A model generated the notes under the pieces. It was not told where the DNA came from. It saw only the letters and a program-made list of their open reading frames with translations, and did no database searches. Of a stretch of DNA of 64,000 nucleotides, positions 11,530-23,513 are shown in pieces; position 1 is the stretch's first letter; each line of letters begins with the position of its first letter. The stretch is from Datnioides undecimradiatus. Its lineage: Eukaryota; Chordata; Actinopteri; Lobotiformes; Datnioididae. The stretch covers positions 3,643,192 through 3,707,191 of the forward strand of contig WARS01000014.1 of assembly GCA_008933995.1 (NCBI GenBank), given 5' to 3'. The translations under genes and the position numbers were made by a program.

Positions 11530-14329
11530 CAGTGGGTCAAAAAGCAACTGTAATGTCTTATTTTTCCATTGTTCAGTAGTTGTTGTCTTCTGAAATTCCT
11601 TTTGCCTTAATGGCCTTTTGACTTTTTCACTGGGCTTGAGATAATTTTTGTTTCTGTGTATCACTTGAAAACTCTTTAATGAGCAGAGAAACTTCTGTTA
11701 GAACTTTTAAGGTGCAGCAGTTTTCAAACTAACAAACTGACACAGGCACAAATCGGTTCTTTTTGCAAATATGCCAAATTATCTGTGATGTGACATCACT
11801 AATTTGAATTAGAGGCTTTAGTTGTGAGAAATCATTTGTTGACAGCTAAATAATATTTTGCTTAATTTTGATTTATTTACTATTAATCATTGTTATAGTT
11901 ATTACATATTATCCATGTTAAGTGGACTTAGTTACCTTTTCATTTCATTTTAAGGTGCATCTGATGGAGAAAATTCTGCACAAACAACTGGAAACTGAGT
12001 GCAGTTGTGATTTGGTTCTGCACGATGGCACACTGTAGACAAAGGGAACAACACAACAACAGAATCGCAGCTTCCCACCAGCCATACTTGCTTGTTTTGG
12101 TGATTGCAACTACCATTTGAACATGAAATTCAAGCTGAAGGGTCAGCGCTTTGACACGATGGAGACCCAGAGGACATCCGGCACACATCGCAGACGGTGC
12201 TTTATGAGGTAAATGTTTATATGTGCGCTTGTTTGTTTCATGTGTTAAAAATGTCAAAATATGCAATTGAAAGGAATTGATTTTAGACCGACCTTTTCAG
12301 TATTTGCAGACAATCCTCAATTCTCAGAAATCTCAGTCGTAAGAAGATTTTCATCTAGATGTTACAGTGAAATAGTGAAACCTTTGCCACTGTCTCATAA
12401 CTGTTGAAAAAAAATCATTACTGCTATTTTCCAGGGTGTTGCAGAGGATATACTGACATTATTCACTGAAGGTCACTAGCCAGTGTTAGCTTTATACAAT
12501 TACTGCGAGGTAACATTAACATCAACTGACACTAACCGTAACCCTTTCTCTACTCTGGGGGTAACATTTTGTCACTAACCGTTGTTAAAACTTGCACAGG
12601 CAGGATGATGTTTCTAAAAAACAGCTTGGATCCTCAGCAATATAAAGACCAGGTGTGAAGTAGAACAGATGAACTGCTGTTGAGAAAATCAAAGGAGAGA
12701 CATACAGACACTGATTCCTTCCTCTATGGTCAAATGGAAAGAAAAGAGATATTTTCTAAATGAGAAAGAAAACAGCCTGCTGGAGATGAGCATGCAGCCA
12801 AGGTAACAAAGGGACAGAGGGAGAGTGCGATGTGTCTATAACGGGTGGCTCATAGTGGAGTTATCAAACGTGTTTGTGATTATGTCTTAGGGTATAAATA
12901 ATGTGAAAGAGGCATCAGCTACCATGTTGTGATGAGTATACTACCAGTAGTTCCTTTCTCATAATTCATCTGAACATATGAACACATGTTCGTATGATAC
13001 ATAATACATTGACATGTCAGGGTGAAAAAAAGACTCAAAGAGAACACCACGAGATGAATTTCATAAATCTTAACTATAACATCTCATTTCCTCCCGTTCC
13101 CACTGTATTGTCTGATGTTATGTTATGCACTGCAGTCACTTCTTTTTGTATATATGCTCTGTTTAGCATGAATAATCAATGGGACACTGTCTCATCACTT
13201 TGTTGTCATAAAAGAGATAATGTAAGGCCACGCTGCAGTTCAAACGCTTTACATTCAACACAGGCCAAAAGCGTGTAGAATCATGATAATGTTCACTCAA
13301 ATACATCGTTACAAAGATGTAGTTAGACCGCACTAATCCCACTTTTCAGACCTAATCATGACTAAATTATTGCACAGTTCACATGTGGCCTGAAAACATG
13401 ACTGCATTTAATTTAAGTCTCGACACACTTTCTTCTTTTCCCTCTTTTCACATGGCTCATATATTCATTGCTCCTCGTATGGATCCAGATGAGGTAGAAT
13501 TCATATCCCAAAGCAAAACCCTGGAGGATCTCATTACACTGTGCCCAAAAAAACCCACTGCCATTTGAATGACACTGTTATCTGAAGCACATTATTGTAC
13601 ACCATGACTGCAAAATCCAATTTTTGTACAGAAACACTGAACTTTTTGACACACCTGGCCTCTCTCTCCACAATGAGATGATTAAAGCTTCATGAAATTG
13701 TCAAATGAGGTTTAGATCCACTGTCTGCAGTGTAGCCGCAGCTACAGATCTTATGAAACCGTTTACTATAGTATGCTCAAACATATGACCTTCAACCTAC
13801 ATGACATTCCTCTCATGAGCTCTTAGAATGGCACAAGCTATTAGGTTCACCATTTCTGATATGACAGATGTCAGCGGAGAGGGATTTAGTCTGCACATAT
13901 CCTTTGAGTGCCCTTAGATCTGTAAACAGAGACAGTTATGCACCAGGTCTGCAGTGCATTGTCATTGCCGTAAAGCACATTTAAATGTCAAAAGGAGCTA
14001 AACAGTTAAAACTTTAATAGCTAAAATACTATCAAAAGATTTAAAGAGTACAAAAAAAATGAATTGATTTATGGGCATTTATCCATTTTACACGTTTTGC
14101 TTTTTTTCATTTGAGAAACAACTCTGGAGAGACCAAATGTGTCACTAATGAAGCCAATTAAAACTTTTCATCAAAGTCTCAAAAGAGCCTTTGATACTGA
14201 GAGCGATGAGTTAAACTAGGAGTTAGATAGTGTGAGAGTAAATTACAGCGCTTGTGTTTCTGACCTAAAAAGAGCACATGCAATCTATTTTTGCCCTCAA
14301 TCGAACATTAAGAAGATAAACAATAAACA
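11530..14329. other. Non-coding, no gene recognised
   Basis: A/T-rich sequence without recognisable transposons or microsatellites. Open frames reach 108 codons (minus strand, 11940-12266) but show no domain, hydrophobic pattern or splice context that I can interpret. Likely intronic or intergenic. Confidence 0.6.
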
Positions 14330-14650
14330 TATGTCATCCCTATGGAGGGAATCCTTTGGGACGCTAGGCTAATTGGCTTTGGAGTTGCACCTCACTGGGA
14401 CAGATGCCATAGATTTGGGAATATGAGCTTCGTCCCTGAGACAAAGAAAATCTGCCCTTTGCTTTGTACTGGGAATGCCCAGACGTTGTCAATCAAGAAG
14501 TCATAATGAGTGGGGTCATCAGGATGTATGTCTTGTTTCTCAGCCTCAAGCAATTTCTCCACACCTTTTGTGGCTTTCATTAACATTCATTAAAATCTTT
14601 CGCTAAGCCACGATGAGAAATATCAAGCGCTTCCAACCTGCTGTAACCTT
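14330..14650 (-). other. Protein-like 64-codon frame in a repeat-free block
   Basis: On the minus strand 14586 to 14392 encodes a hydrophilic, mixed-composition peptide containing GVEKLLEAEKQD and HPDDPTHYDFLIDNVW, unusually natural-looking for this window. It runs ATG to TGA, but I found no convincing donor or acceptor at its edges and I do not recognise the peptide. It may be an exon fragment, a processed-gene remnant or a conserved non-coding block that happens to be open. Confidence 0.2.
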
Positions 14651-16559
14651 GAAAAAGCATCAGTCAAATATTATTTAATTATTATAATTATTATGAATAA
14701 TTGACACAGTTACAACGACACTACACTGGTAGCTAACGGCAAGAACAGCAATGATTCACCCCATTAGCAGCCCTTTACTGCACAAAAATTCAGTTTGATT
14801 TCAACAATATAATCATGACTTCATAATGCAAATGCTTGGTGTCATAGTTTCATATGGACTTAGACTAGTAAACACGCATCATAAACTGAGAATGACTTTT
14901 TGTTGTCTCCCTTATAAGAAGTCATGAACTAACAGTTTACTTCCATATTTGTTTATAAATATCTTCAGTTTTGGACCAGTTACACTCAGTGTGTGTACAA
15001 CTACACTTCACAGCTCTTTAAATGTACTGTCAAGGTTTGGCACTCTTGTACTTGCCATTTTTCTCTGTTCTGGTTCACTATAATCTGCACATTTGTGTCT
15101 GTTTTTAGGATGGGACGACATTCAATTTAGCTTGACTCTTAGCCAATTAGTGGAGAAGGATGGTACAGTGAGCACAATGCCAGTATTGCTCTTGCTGGCA
15201 CTTTTATTCTAATGACATTATGTGTTTTATCAGAAGTGAAATATTTTTCTTCTTTGTTTAATGTTGTTTTTGGTCTTGTAGCTGAATATTTAAAATTGAA
15301 TTAATCTGTTTTTATCAGTGTTTATGATAGAACACTAGCACATTACTTATCCGAAGTGTATCCGGTAGACTGGCCTGCACTTTAAGCCAAGATCTGGAGC
15401 ATTTCCTTGTCCTGCCTCTACAGTAGTGTGGAGAAAGAGCAGAAGGCACGAGTAAAGGCCCATCAAACACATATTTACGCGGTGGCTGAAATGTAAGAGT
15501 TATTGATTTTTCGTTCTTTTGTTTGTTCATAGTTCATCTTGCAGTATTATATAGTTTCATAATATGTCTCCCTAACAACACCCATCAACTGTTTCTGTTA
15601 CTGCCCACCAGTAAACACACTCACTGATTAAACTGTAAATAGATGCAGTTTGCATATATTGTACCAGTATGTGAAGGTTGCATACAAACCTAATGGTAAC
15701 AAACACTATGGTAACACTAATGCAGAAACCTTTGTGAGATGTTTATACCTCATGTTTGCTGTACCTCAGTTTTGTCTCTCAGTTTTTCGCTGGGTGAATG
15801 TACAAGAAATTCAGCGTGACATGACAGGAAAAACATTAACAGGTTTGGTGAAGTGTTTCAGTCTTTAAGGGCTCCTCAGGGGCTGCTCAGAGAAGCACTA
15901 ACACTGTTTATGTTTACTGCTCCACTGGACATCTCATATAACTAACATTTTTTAGTTTTTTAAATTGAAAAGAAAGGCTCCATATATTTTTTTGCAGAGC
16001 ATCACACGGTACATGAAGTAAAGTAACGCTCCGAGAGAATCTGTTTTTGTTTTTCTTGTTTTTTTGTAATCTTAGGCAAAATTTGTAGGTAATTCTGCAA
16101 ACTGCATCTCACATTAACTGTGACCAGCAAACTGTTTAGTTAGCTGTTCAAATTCATCATATCGTTGTTATTTTGGGCCATTATCTTTTGCCTTCTGGAT
16201 AAATAAAGTTAACTGGTATAATAGCTGCTCAGTAAAAATACATTTTTCATGCAATCCAGCTGTGTAATAAGAGCACCTTCTCCCACTTGCACAACATGGA
16301 AATATAATCTAGCTTAATTATTATTTTCCATGCACAAGGAAATAGAACTGATTACATAAATCACTTTATACAGAATATTGTAAATAAGCCAATTAGATGG
16401 TGGCGATGAGACGACTTCCTCCTTGTTTTCAAGACAATCATTGGAAAGAGTGTTTTGTCCTTGGTTCACTGTCCAGGAGTGTGTAAACTTGATGTACTGT
16501 GTGTGAAGGCTGGAGGCTCTCAACTGTACACTGAAACCTTATTGATCTGGAATAATGAT
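14651..16559. other. Non-coding, no gene recognised
   Basis: A/T-rich sequence including a palindromic A/T segment near 14668-14703 and an octamer-type site ATGCAAAT at 14826-14833. No transposon or exon is recognised. Confidence 0.6.
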
Positions 16560-16990
16560 GACTGGATCTGCTGAGGGTTGATCGGTGCGTTACTGTATGT
16601 GACTGATACAGAGGCAGCCCGTGCAGCTCATTATTTTTAATTAGCCCTTCCTTTTTGGTCTGTTAGCACCAGTTTTAGCTCTCCCTTTGCTGTGTGTGAG
16701 CAGCCGCTTGTGTTGCCAATAATCTTAATGCCGTGTCCTCAAACTAAAAGTCTTAAGTCCTTTGCGTTGCACCAGGTTATATCAGGACAAAGCTGTTCTC
16801 AGATTGTCACAACTGAAAGTGTCCCAGTTGTGGTGGTGAGCTTCATGCAGAGCTCCCAGCTCAAAGATGACTACTCAACTGTAATGAGGCGCAGTTATTA
16901 AATACTTGCCAATAATCTGCCTGCGAAAACATCTGCAGACAAAAGCCTTGTTTCTGTGGCACAGTCAGATAATGGAAAACAACGAGCCAG
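16560..16990. promoter_or_regulatory. Candidate conserved non-coding element
   Basis: Repeat-free block carrying TTTTTAATTAGCCC near 16636 and two GCCAATAATC(T) strings near 16714 and 16909. The near-duplicate CCAATAAT sites and the homeodomain core suggest regulatory DNA. This is inference from motif content alone. Confidence 0.25.
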
Positions 16991-19900
16991 AAACATGACT
17001 TTGAATAAACTAGTGAAAACTATCTGGTTGCTTGTCACAAGCCTGTGACATTCTTTACCATCAGTTCTTGATGAGGCTACTATGCTGAAAAGGATAGCAG
17101 CTCCTCACACACCGCGCAACGTGAGGCAAAGGTGCTGGTAACAGCAAGAGGAATATAAATGTAAAAAAAAAACTGTTTGTGGTAGTAACTGCACACTCAG
17201 CCCATAAAAATATTTATGATCCACGATCTTTAATTAATACTGGCATCAGCAATGCATATTGCTCAGCACTTATCAGACTCATGAAAACATACAACAACCA
17301 ACAAGACCTAAAGCCCCTGTGAGGATTTGAAAATTATTGACTTAAGCAGCTCAGAGTGGTACAACCAAAAAAAAAAAAGAGGCTCGACAGCAACGTGCAC
17401 TCTGCCACTGCCACTGCCAACTCCCAGGTTCCTATAATCACAAAGTCATACATATAGGGGCTTTTAGCAAACTCAGCAGCTCACACAGCAGTGAGTGGTT
17501 GTATCCATGTGTGTATGAACTGGCATGATTATATCCGACATAAAATAAATGTATTGAAATACAGAAATTACCAACTGTCCTATTTCATTTATCTCCTCAT
17601 TTATATCATTCATTCACGCTTAACTTGTAATTCTGGTACCTCTGACAGCACCCTGAAGGCAGCATTACGCTCATTTGTTCGTTCAGTTCATGCAAAACAC
17701 AGTCAGTCCGTAACAGTTTCAGTCCAGCGCACAAAAACACTTGTTCACAAAGTAAAACTGGCTCAGGAAGAGTGATGAAGATGTGGCGAACTTACGCCTG
17801 CCAGTCCATGAGAAACACTCCCACTAGTCCAGATGGCCGTCCCTCCCCTGGCTCTCTGAGGATTCTCCTCCTCACAATGACTCTGGCTAAGGCGACACAA
17901 CAATTAGCCTCTCCACGTAGCCTCAGCTGCTGAAGTTACTGTCACCGGCTGGATGGAAGGGAAAGGAAGTGAATTGGACTAAGACTGAAGCTTCTTGAAG
18001 TAGGCCTCAACCATTACGAGCCAATCCTAGTTCAGATTGAACTGAACATCCAACTGCAACCCTGATAATACTGGTGCTGAAACAATGGAGTTTATTAGGA
18101 GATAGATAATAATTAACACTTTTTAAAAATGTAATATGAAAGTTAAATGGGAGTGACTTAGTTATCACTTAAAGAAAAATGGTATATCAGTTATTCAGTA
18201 ATAAAAATCATTGTGAATTTATGCCCGATCACTAGGCATTGCTTGTCTTGCGCACTCGTAACAATATTAGAGTGTAGATGAAATGATATTTCAGGAGTAC
18301 GTATCTTCTGTATGATGGCATATTTCAAAGTGAACCAGCATAAGAGGAGACATAACATTTGGAGGAATTTGATTTGTATCTTGCATATGTCCTGATAAAC
18401 ATCAAAAACTTACAGTGTTGGACCCCGGCCTACATTCAGGTGTAGAGGACTACTGGTCTCACACTAACAAGTATACTATTTTTTAACTGTTTGCTGCTGA
18501 AAGTCGGAGATTGATTGATGGGTGGTTGTCATGATAATATTTGTTGAAAATGGTTGGCTCAAGCTTACGTTAGCGCATGGCATTTCTTTCTGCATGTTAC
18601 AGGCAGGCATGGTTTTTTTTTGCCATATATTGTTAAATGGTTGCGCAACATGACAGGAGATATGATGTAAAATGATTAAAAAGGTATTTTTAATTTCATT
18701 TCATCAACTGGCCCTCACCTGGCCGATCTTACAAATGCAGCTCTACTCTAAAGGACATTTGACCAAACATTTAATATTAGATCAGTGATAAAGAGTAATA
18801 GTATATTCACTTATCATACTGTACTTGAATAAAGTTTCGAGGCTTTTGTACTTCACGAGTATTTTGATTTTATAATACCATTCAGTTCTAATATTCAACA
18901 TATAAGAGGAGAAAAGGTCTGCATTTAACTCTGCATAGTTTATTCAGATAGAGTTGCATGTCACTTTGCAAAAATGTTTGCATTGGAATTTATTAAACTT
19001 AATAGACACACACACAAACTGACAAGTGCCATTTTCCTTTTGATAACTTGAATATTTTTCGCTGTTAATACTACTAATGTATGATTAATCAAGACAAAGC
19101 AGAGAGAAAGAATAATATTTACACCTCCTGAAAATGCTTAATAACATTTCCATTGCGAGCACCTGTGCACCTAAACAGTATTAAAGTCCATATTATGTTA
19201 AATGTCAGCTTTCAGGTTTTTTTAACAATACAGTGTGCATCAGTTTGGATTTTGATTTACATGAACCAAGTCATCTGCATTAGTACACTGAACGAGAAAA
19301 GGCTTAATATGACAACATCAACTGTCATGTGTGAAATAAAGAAGGCACTGCATGTCACACAAGACCAGCGTAAGAACATATGGCATTGAGAAATGCTGCT
19401 ACTTAGCATGCAACCTTTGATCTGTCTTTGCTCAACGTTTGCACTGGCTATTTTAAAATGCCTCAGAGTCCTTTCATCATGATGTGCTTACATTATTTTG
19501 TGCACCCTCTGTATGTTGGTAGACAGTTTTTGAGATTTCTTTACCTAATTTACAGTGCAGAATATCAAGGTCACAGTAGAGGGCTTCCTCTTGGCTGTTG
19601 TATTGATCTATGTGTAAGCAGAGACAGCATTAAATGAGTCTAGTGAGGCTCTAATCAGTGTGGCAATGACTATGTCCTGAGCAGCAGAGGTGATTTGTAT
19701 TCCAATATGATAAATTTTATGCCCATAGAAGGTTTACAGGTCCTTACATTTCTCAAAGGCTGGTTCAATACAGGAACTTGAAAGCATCTGGTATAGACTT
19801 GGAAAAGATAACGCTTTTGGTTGAATTAATTACGCTGCAAATAATCATCACTGTCTATAGGTTTGACAGGCACCTTTCTTTCAAGGACATTTTTAAAGGA

Positions 19901-20371
19901 AAATTCAGTATTTACTTTTCATCTTAGGACGGCAGTTTCATCCGCACCCTCCTTTCTGTAACATGTGGACCTATCCTGACCATTTTATCATTAATTCATC
20001 TGCAGGCACCCATTTTCTGTAATGCACCCTTTTAGCTTTTCACATCATGAATTCTGCTGGAGTGAAGCCATGTCGTTACCATTGTTACCAAAGAGTAATA
20101 CCAACTTCTTAAATAACCTCTTCGCAGCTCAGTCATTACAGGCTTAAACTTTAGTTGAACTTCAAGTATTTTTGTCTTTCCATGAAAATATTTTGAGATT
20201 TTATTGTCATTAAAGAAAAACTACTATAAATTATTATACCCTTGTTGTTTGAAAGCACACTCGAGTGGTTTTAGATGGAAAACTTGTTTTGAGTTGTCTT
20301 GCATTTGTGGGAAATAAATTGTGGTAATAAATACAGTATATGCTGACCAGTAAGTAGGATTTATAGCATAG
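16991..20371. other. Non-coding; possible decayed hAT-like fragment near 18.8 kb
   Basis: Mostly unassigned A/T-rich sequence. Positions 18820-18900 contain TACTTGAATAAAG, TTTGTACTTCACGAGTATTTTGA and related strings, resembling a reverse-oriented piece of the TACTTGAGTA-type MITE listed at 10931 and 48028. The match is too decayed to list as a separate element. A CTGCCA triplet duplication is seen near 17401-17417. No exon is recognised. Confidence 0.5.
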
Positions 20372-20960
20372 TTAAAGCTGCTCTAATGCAATTTCTTATC
20401 AACAATGGGTCAAATGACAACATCTGATGTGGGAGGAGTTGCTCCAAGTGATAAACCCACATAAAATCAGTCTACACTGCATATCCCCTGAGCTCTACGG
20501 AGCACTTTAGTGTCTTTAATCGTTAACTCTACCGGGTCATTTTTAACCACAGCAAATTGAGATGGGTTTTTAGAATTGTTAGCAAAAAAGCTCTCACCCC
20601 AGAGGTGAAAACCTGACAGAAGTCAAACCTTGCAACCACCTACTGACTATTAAGTTAGCATTATTGATCCAAGTTTTACATCAAGAGCTGGTGGAGGCCA
20701 AAACAGAGCTAAAAGGAGAGTAACTTTCCCTGCATTTCTCAGGAGACCAAAAAAACCAACTTGAAATAAATGCTAAAGGTCTCTGTGCCTGCTGGATGTG
20801 TAATGATCCGCTTTTTGCAAACATTTGTCAGATCAAGTTTATAAGGTTATATTATGCCATGTTGTACTTACAGCTTTGTGCACCACCCCCATATGCCCCA
20901 AAACTCTGTCAGTGTTTTTGTGCAATAGTTCAAAAGTACGGAAACATGAAGCAACCTTTT
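20372..20960 (+). mobile_element. Teleost interspersed repeat with TTAAAGCTGC terminus
   Basis: The left end is TTAAAGCTGC (20372-20381), followed by a segment ending GGGTCAAA. A reverse-oriented sequence with the same ten-base terminus and a related next 30 bases ends at 32281, which is direct in-window support for a shared repeat terminus. The rest (GTTAACTCTACCGGGTCATT, CCCCAGAGGTGAAAACCTGA) looks like a teleost repeat I have seen before, but I cannot name the family. The right boundary is uncertain. There is no coding capacity. Confidence 0.45.
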
Positions 20961-23046
20961 TTGGCATTAGTGTAATTTTTTCTTACTTTCAGTTGTGTCT
21001 AAAATTTTTAAGACCTTGGCATTTTCATTATCACTAGACTAGCTGTCCCGCTGGGGTTGTATCTTTGGGAGTGATTGCTGATGCTAAAAGCAACCATGCA
21101 TTTAGTGAAGGACATAACTTAAGGTTATTACTTTAAATATTAAAGGTCCACTTCAAATTTCTTTTAAGTGCTCAGGTAGGATTTAATCCACTAAGCATAA
21201 CCTATTTCATTTATGGTCACATTTTAATAAGTGATAAATAATACAGTTTTTGCTGCAGGCTACTACTGGTGTGTTTTGGTGTACAGAAGAATAACAACAT
21301 TTAGATTATCACCTAGATTATATTGAAACTGTCAACATTAAAGTCTCTTGATGAGGGAAATGGTTCATTCCTTGATCCTCTTTACAAACCTACTTATTCC
21401 TGATCATACTGACAGTGATGCTGTCCTAGCATGCACTGAGCAGAAGGCAAGGAAACAGTCTGGAGCGTCTGGCTGTGACACAGCAGTGCTCACAAATGAG
21501 CCATCAGGCCATCCGAAGAAAATCCTTGAATTTCTTGTTCATGATACTGTCTGTTAAAGAGCGCCTCCATGCCTGCGTGGTCACATAAGAGCGCAAATCC
21601 TTTCTTGATTTCACCCATAAAACACCCCAAAAAACCTGCAGTAAGCTCATGTGATTGGCTTGAATTGCTGACACATTATGGTGATGAGATCAGTGAATGA
21701 AGCAGGCAAAGATGTGAGGTGTTTCATTCAAAGGGTTTTGTTCACCTTCTTCTTTCTTACCATAACACAGCCTGAATGTATAGTGAAGGTGTAACAACAT
21801 GTTCATATTCAAACATTTTTGCAGCCTTTGTAAATGTTTTTAAAACTGCATTGTCAAATTTTACATTTAGAATTTGGGTTACATTGCAGCTTGGTACAAA
21901 TAAGCTGTATGTCTACAATATACACACAGATAATAAGGGATGGATATTACATTCTATACTTTACTGTCGTGGCTGACAGGACAAAACATTCAAAAGTGTT
22001 GGACGCCTTTATCAAATTTAATAAAAATGAAACAAAAATATGTGTAAAAGGGTACTTGTGCGTAAAGCAGGCAAAACAAATACCTCATTAAACTCACTCT
22101 GTTCAGATACCAACATACAGCAGAGCAGTGTGTTTGACTACTTTAGCAAAGCAGCTGCTGTATCTGCATTGTCAGTGAAATCACCCAGCTATGATGCTAA
22201 TGGGATTTACAAAAATTAAAACGTAACTTGACACTTGTTAATGTAATAAAAATAAGTGTGTAGTTATTAACTCAGAACACCGCTGGCCTCAGTTTTAGGC
22301 ACTTCTCAAACAGCAGCTACAGCTTAATCAGTGAACGATGGCAGCGGAAGCCAGACACCCAAGTTCAACCCATTTTCTGCTGCTAGTTGCACAGAAATGT
22401 CTCTTGAAGAGCTGAACGTCACAGGATAGTCGTGAAGTTGATTGTAAAAGATTTGCAACCCTTCCGAGGTGTTTAGGTACTCTCAGTTGCCATAAGCTAG
22501 CATACCACAAATTGCTAACTGCTTGTTGGCCCAAGTTGAATTGTAGAGATAACACAAGCGTGTTACTTATGGTGGTTAATATTTTCCGCTGTACGACAAA
22601 GGGCATAGCCAGTAATACCCTCACTGTTGAATGAGAGTAGTAGCACTAAGAGTATTGATAAGTATCATGCTGATTTGTTCCTCGCTTGTTTGATGGTTAC
22701 GACTTAGGATTTCGTTGACCTAATTGTGAAGTGTTATCCACAAGCAAATATCGGGGGATCATTAGGTTACAACTGCCCATATGGTTAGAGATTAAATGTA
22801 GATAGAAATACTGTTTCAGAAGCTGTCATGAGTACATGACTAGCATTCAAACAGCACAGCGACCCATGTTTCAAAGTGCTAATTAAAGAGATGGATGGAG
22901 GAATAGTAGTGTCTCAGACTACAAGACCAGTATGTTTACTGTCCCTGCTCTGTGCTGCTGATACCAATGTGAAGAGGCTGAAAGCTTGGCGAGAAGAGGC
23001 TGCATCCAGCGCCCTCTGCTCAGAGAGAAGCTCAGTGATGCACAAG
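20961..23046. other. Non-coding, no gene recognised
   Basis: Unassigned sequence. A minus-strand frame of 98 codons (22328-22624) shows no recognisable domain. The 22876-23046 part is more G/C-rich and may belong to the LINE relic that follows, but I cannot align it to one. Confidence 0.55.
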
Positions 23047-23175
23047 GACAGTGGCGTTGTTTCCTGGATTACAGACTACAAGGACAGGACACACTTTGTT
23101 TGTGCCGAGAGCAGTGTGTTGGACAGGCAGCAGAGTAGTAAGGGGCTGCCTCAGGAGACTGTACTGTTACCTACA
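23047..23175 (+). mobile_element. LINE reverse-transcriptase relic
   Basis: One frame reads DSGVVSWITDY, then a DR-x-x-FV stretch, SSVLDRQQSSKG and LPQETVLLP. This is the fingers/palm region of a non-LTR retrotransposon reverse transcriptase, in which the usual motif is a GAPQGTVLSP box; here the glycine of PQG is E, the serine is L and the residues before it are altered. The relic is about 43 codons long and lies in a 108-codon frame that is not otherwise recognisable. It is 5'-truncated and clearly dead. Clade not assigned. Confidence 0.75.
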
Positions 23176-23483
23176 GCACCAGTCAAATGTCTGAGTGCGT
23201 AGACTGTGACACCACCTGCTTTATGGTTGGGAGTGAGAACTAAAAATGCAGAATTTATGAACTCACTCTCTTTGGCTTGTATGCGCAACATTTTGACCCA
23301 GATTTTTGAAGTTTTGTCCATTCTTTCTTTTTTTGTTCCTTTGCTTAATGGAGCTTTGTTTTCTGTTTTACATCCATACTTACTTCCAACAATACTGAAC
23401 TTATCTTACTTGCATTTGTAGATGTTACCGACATCTAACAAAGACACTTTCATTATCCACTCCAGGCCAATGCATCTTGTTCC

Positions 23484-23513
23484 GTGTGTGTGTGCATGTG
23501 TGTGTGTGTGTGT
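23484..23513. repeat. (GT)n microsatellite
   Basis: Two GT arrays separated by a single GCA unit. Related TGTG-rich sequence continues to about 23535. Confidence 0.9.

Noticed and set aside
18820..18900. A third separate hAT-like MITE
   Set aside because: Only scattered TACTT and AGTATTTT strings survive; no terminus is visible, so it was left as a note.
22876..23202. A 108-codon plus-strand frame as a gene
   Set aside because: The central and C-terminal part matches a non-LTR reverse-transcriptase PQG region with inactivating changes; the rest is unrecognised.
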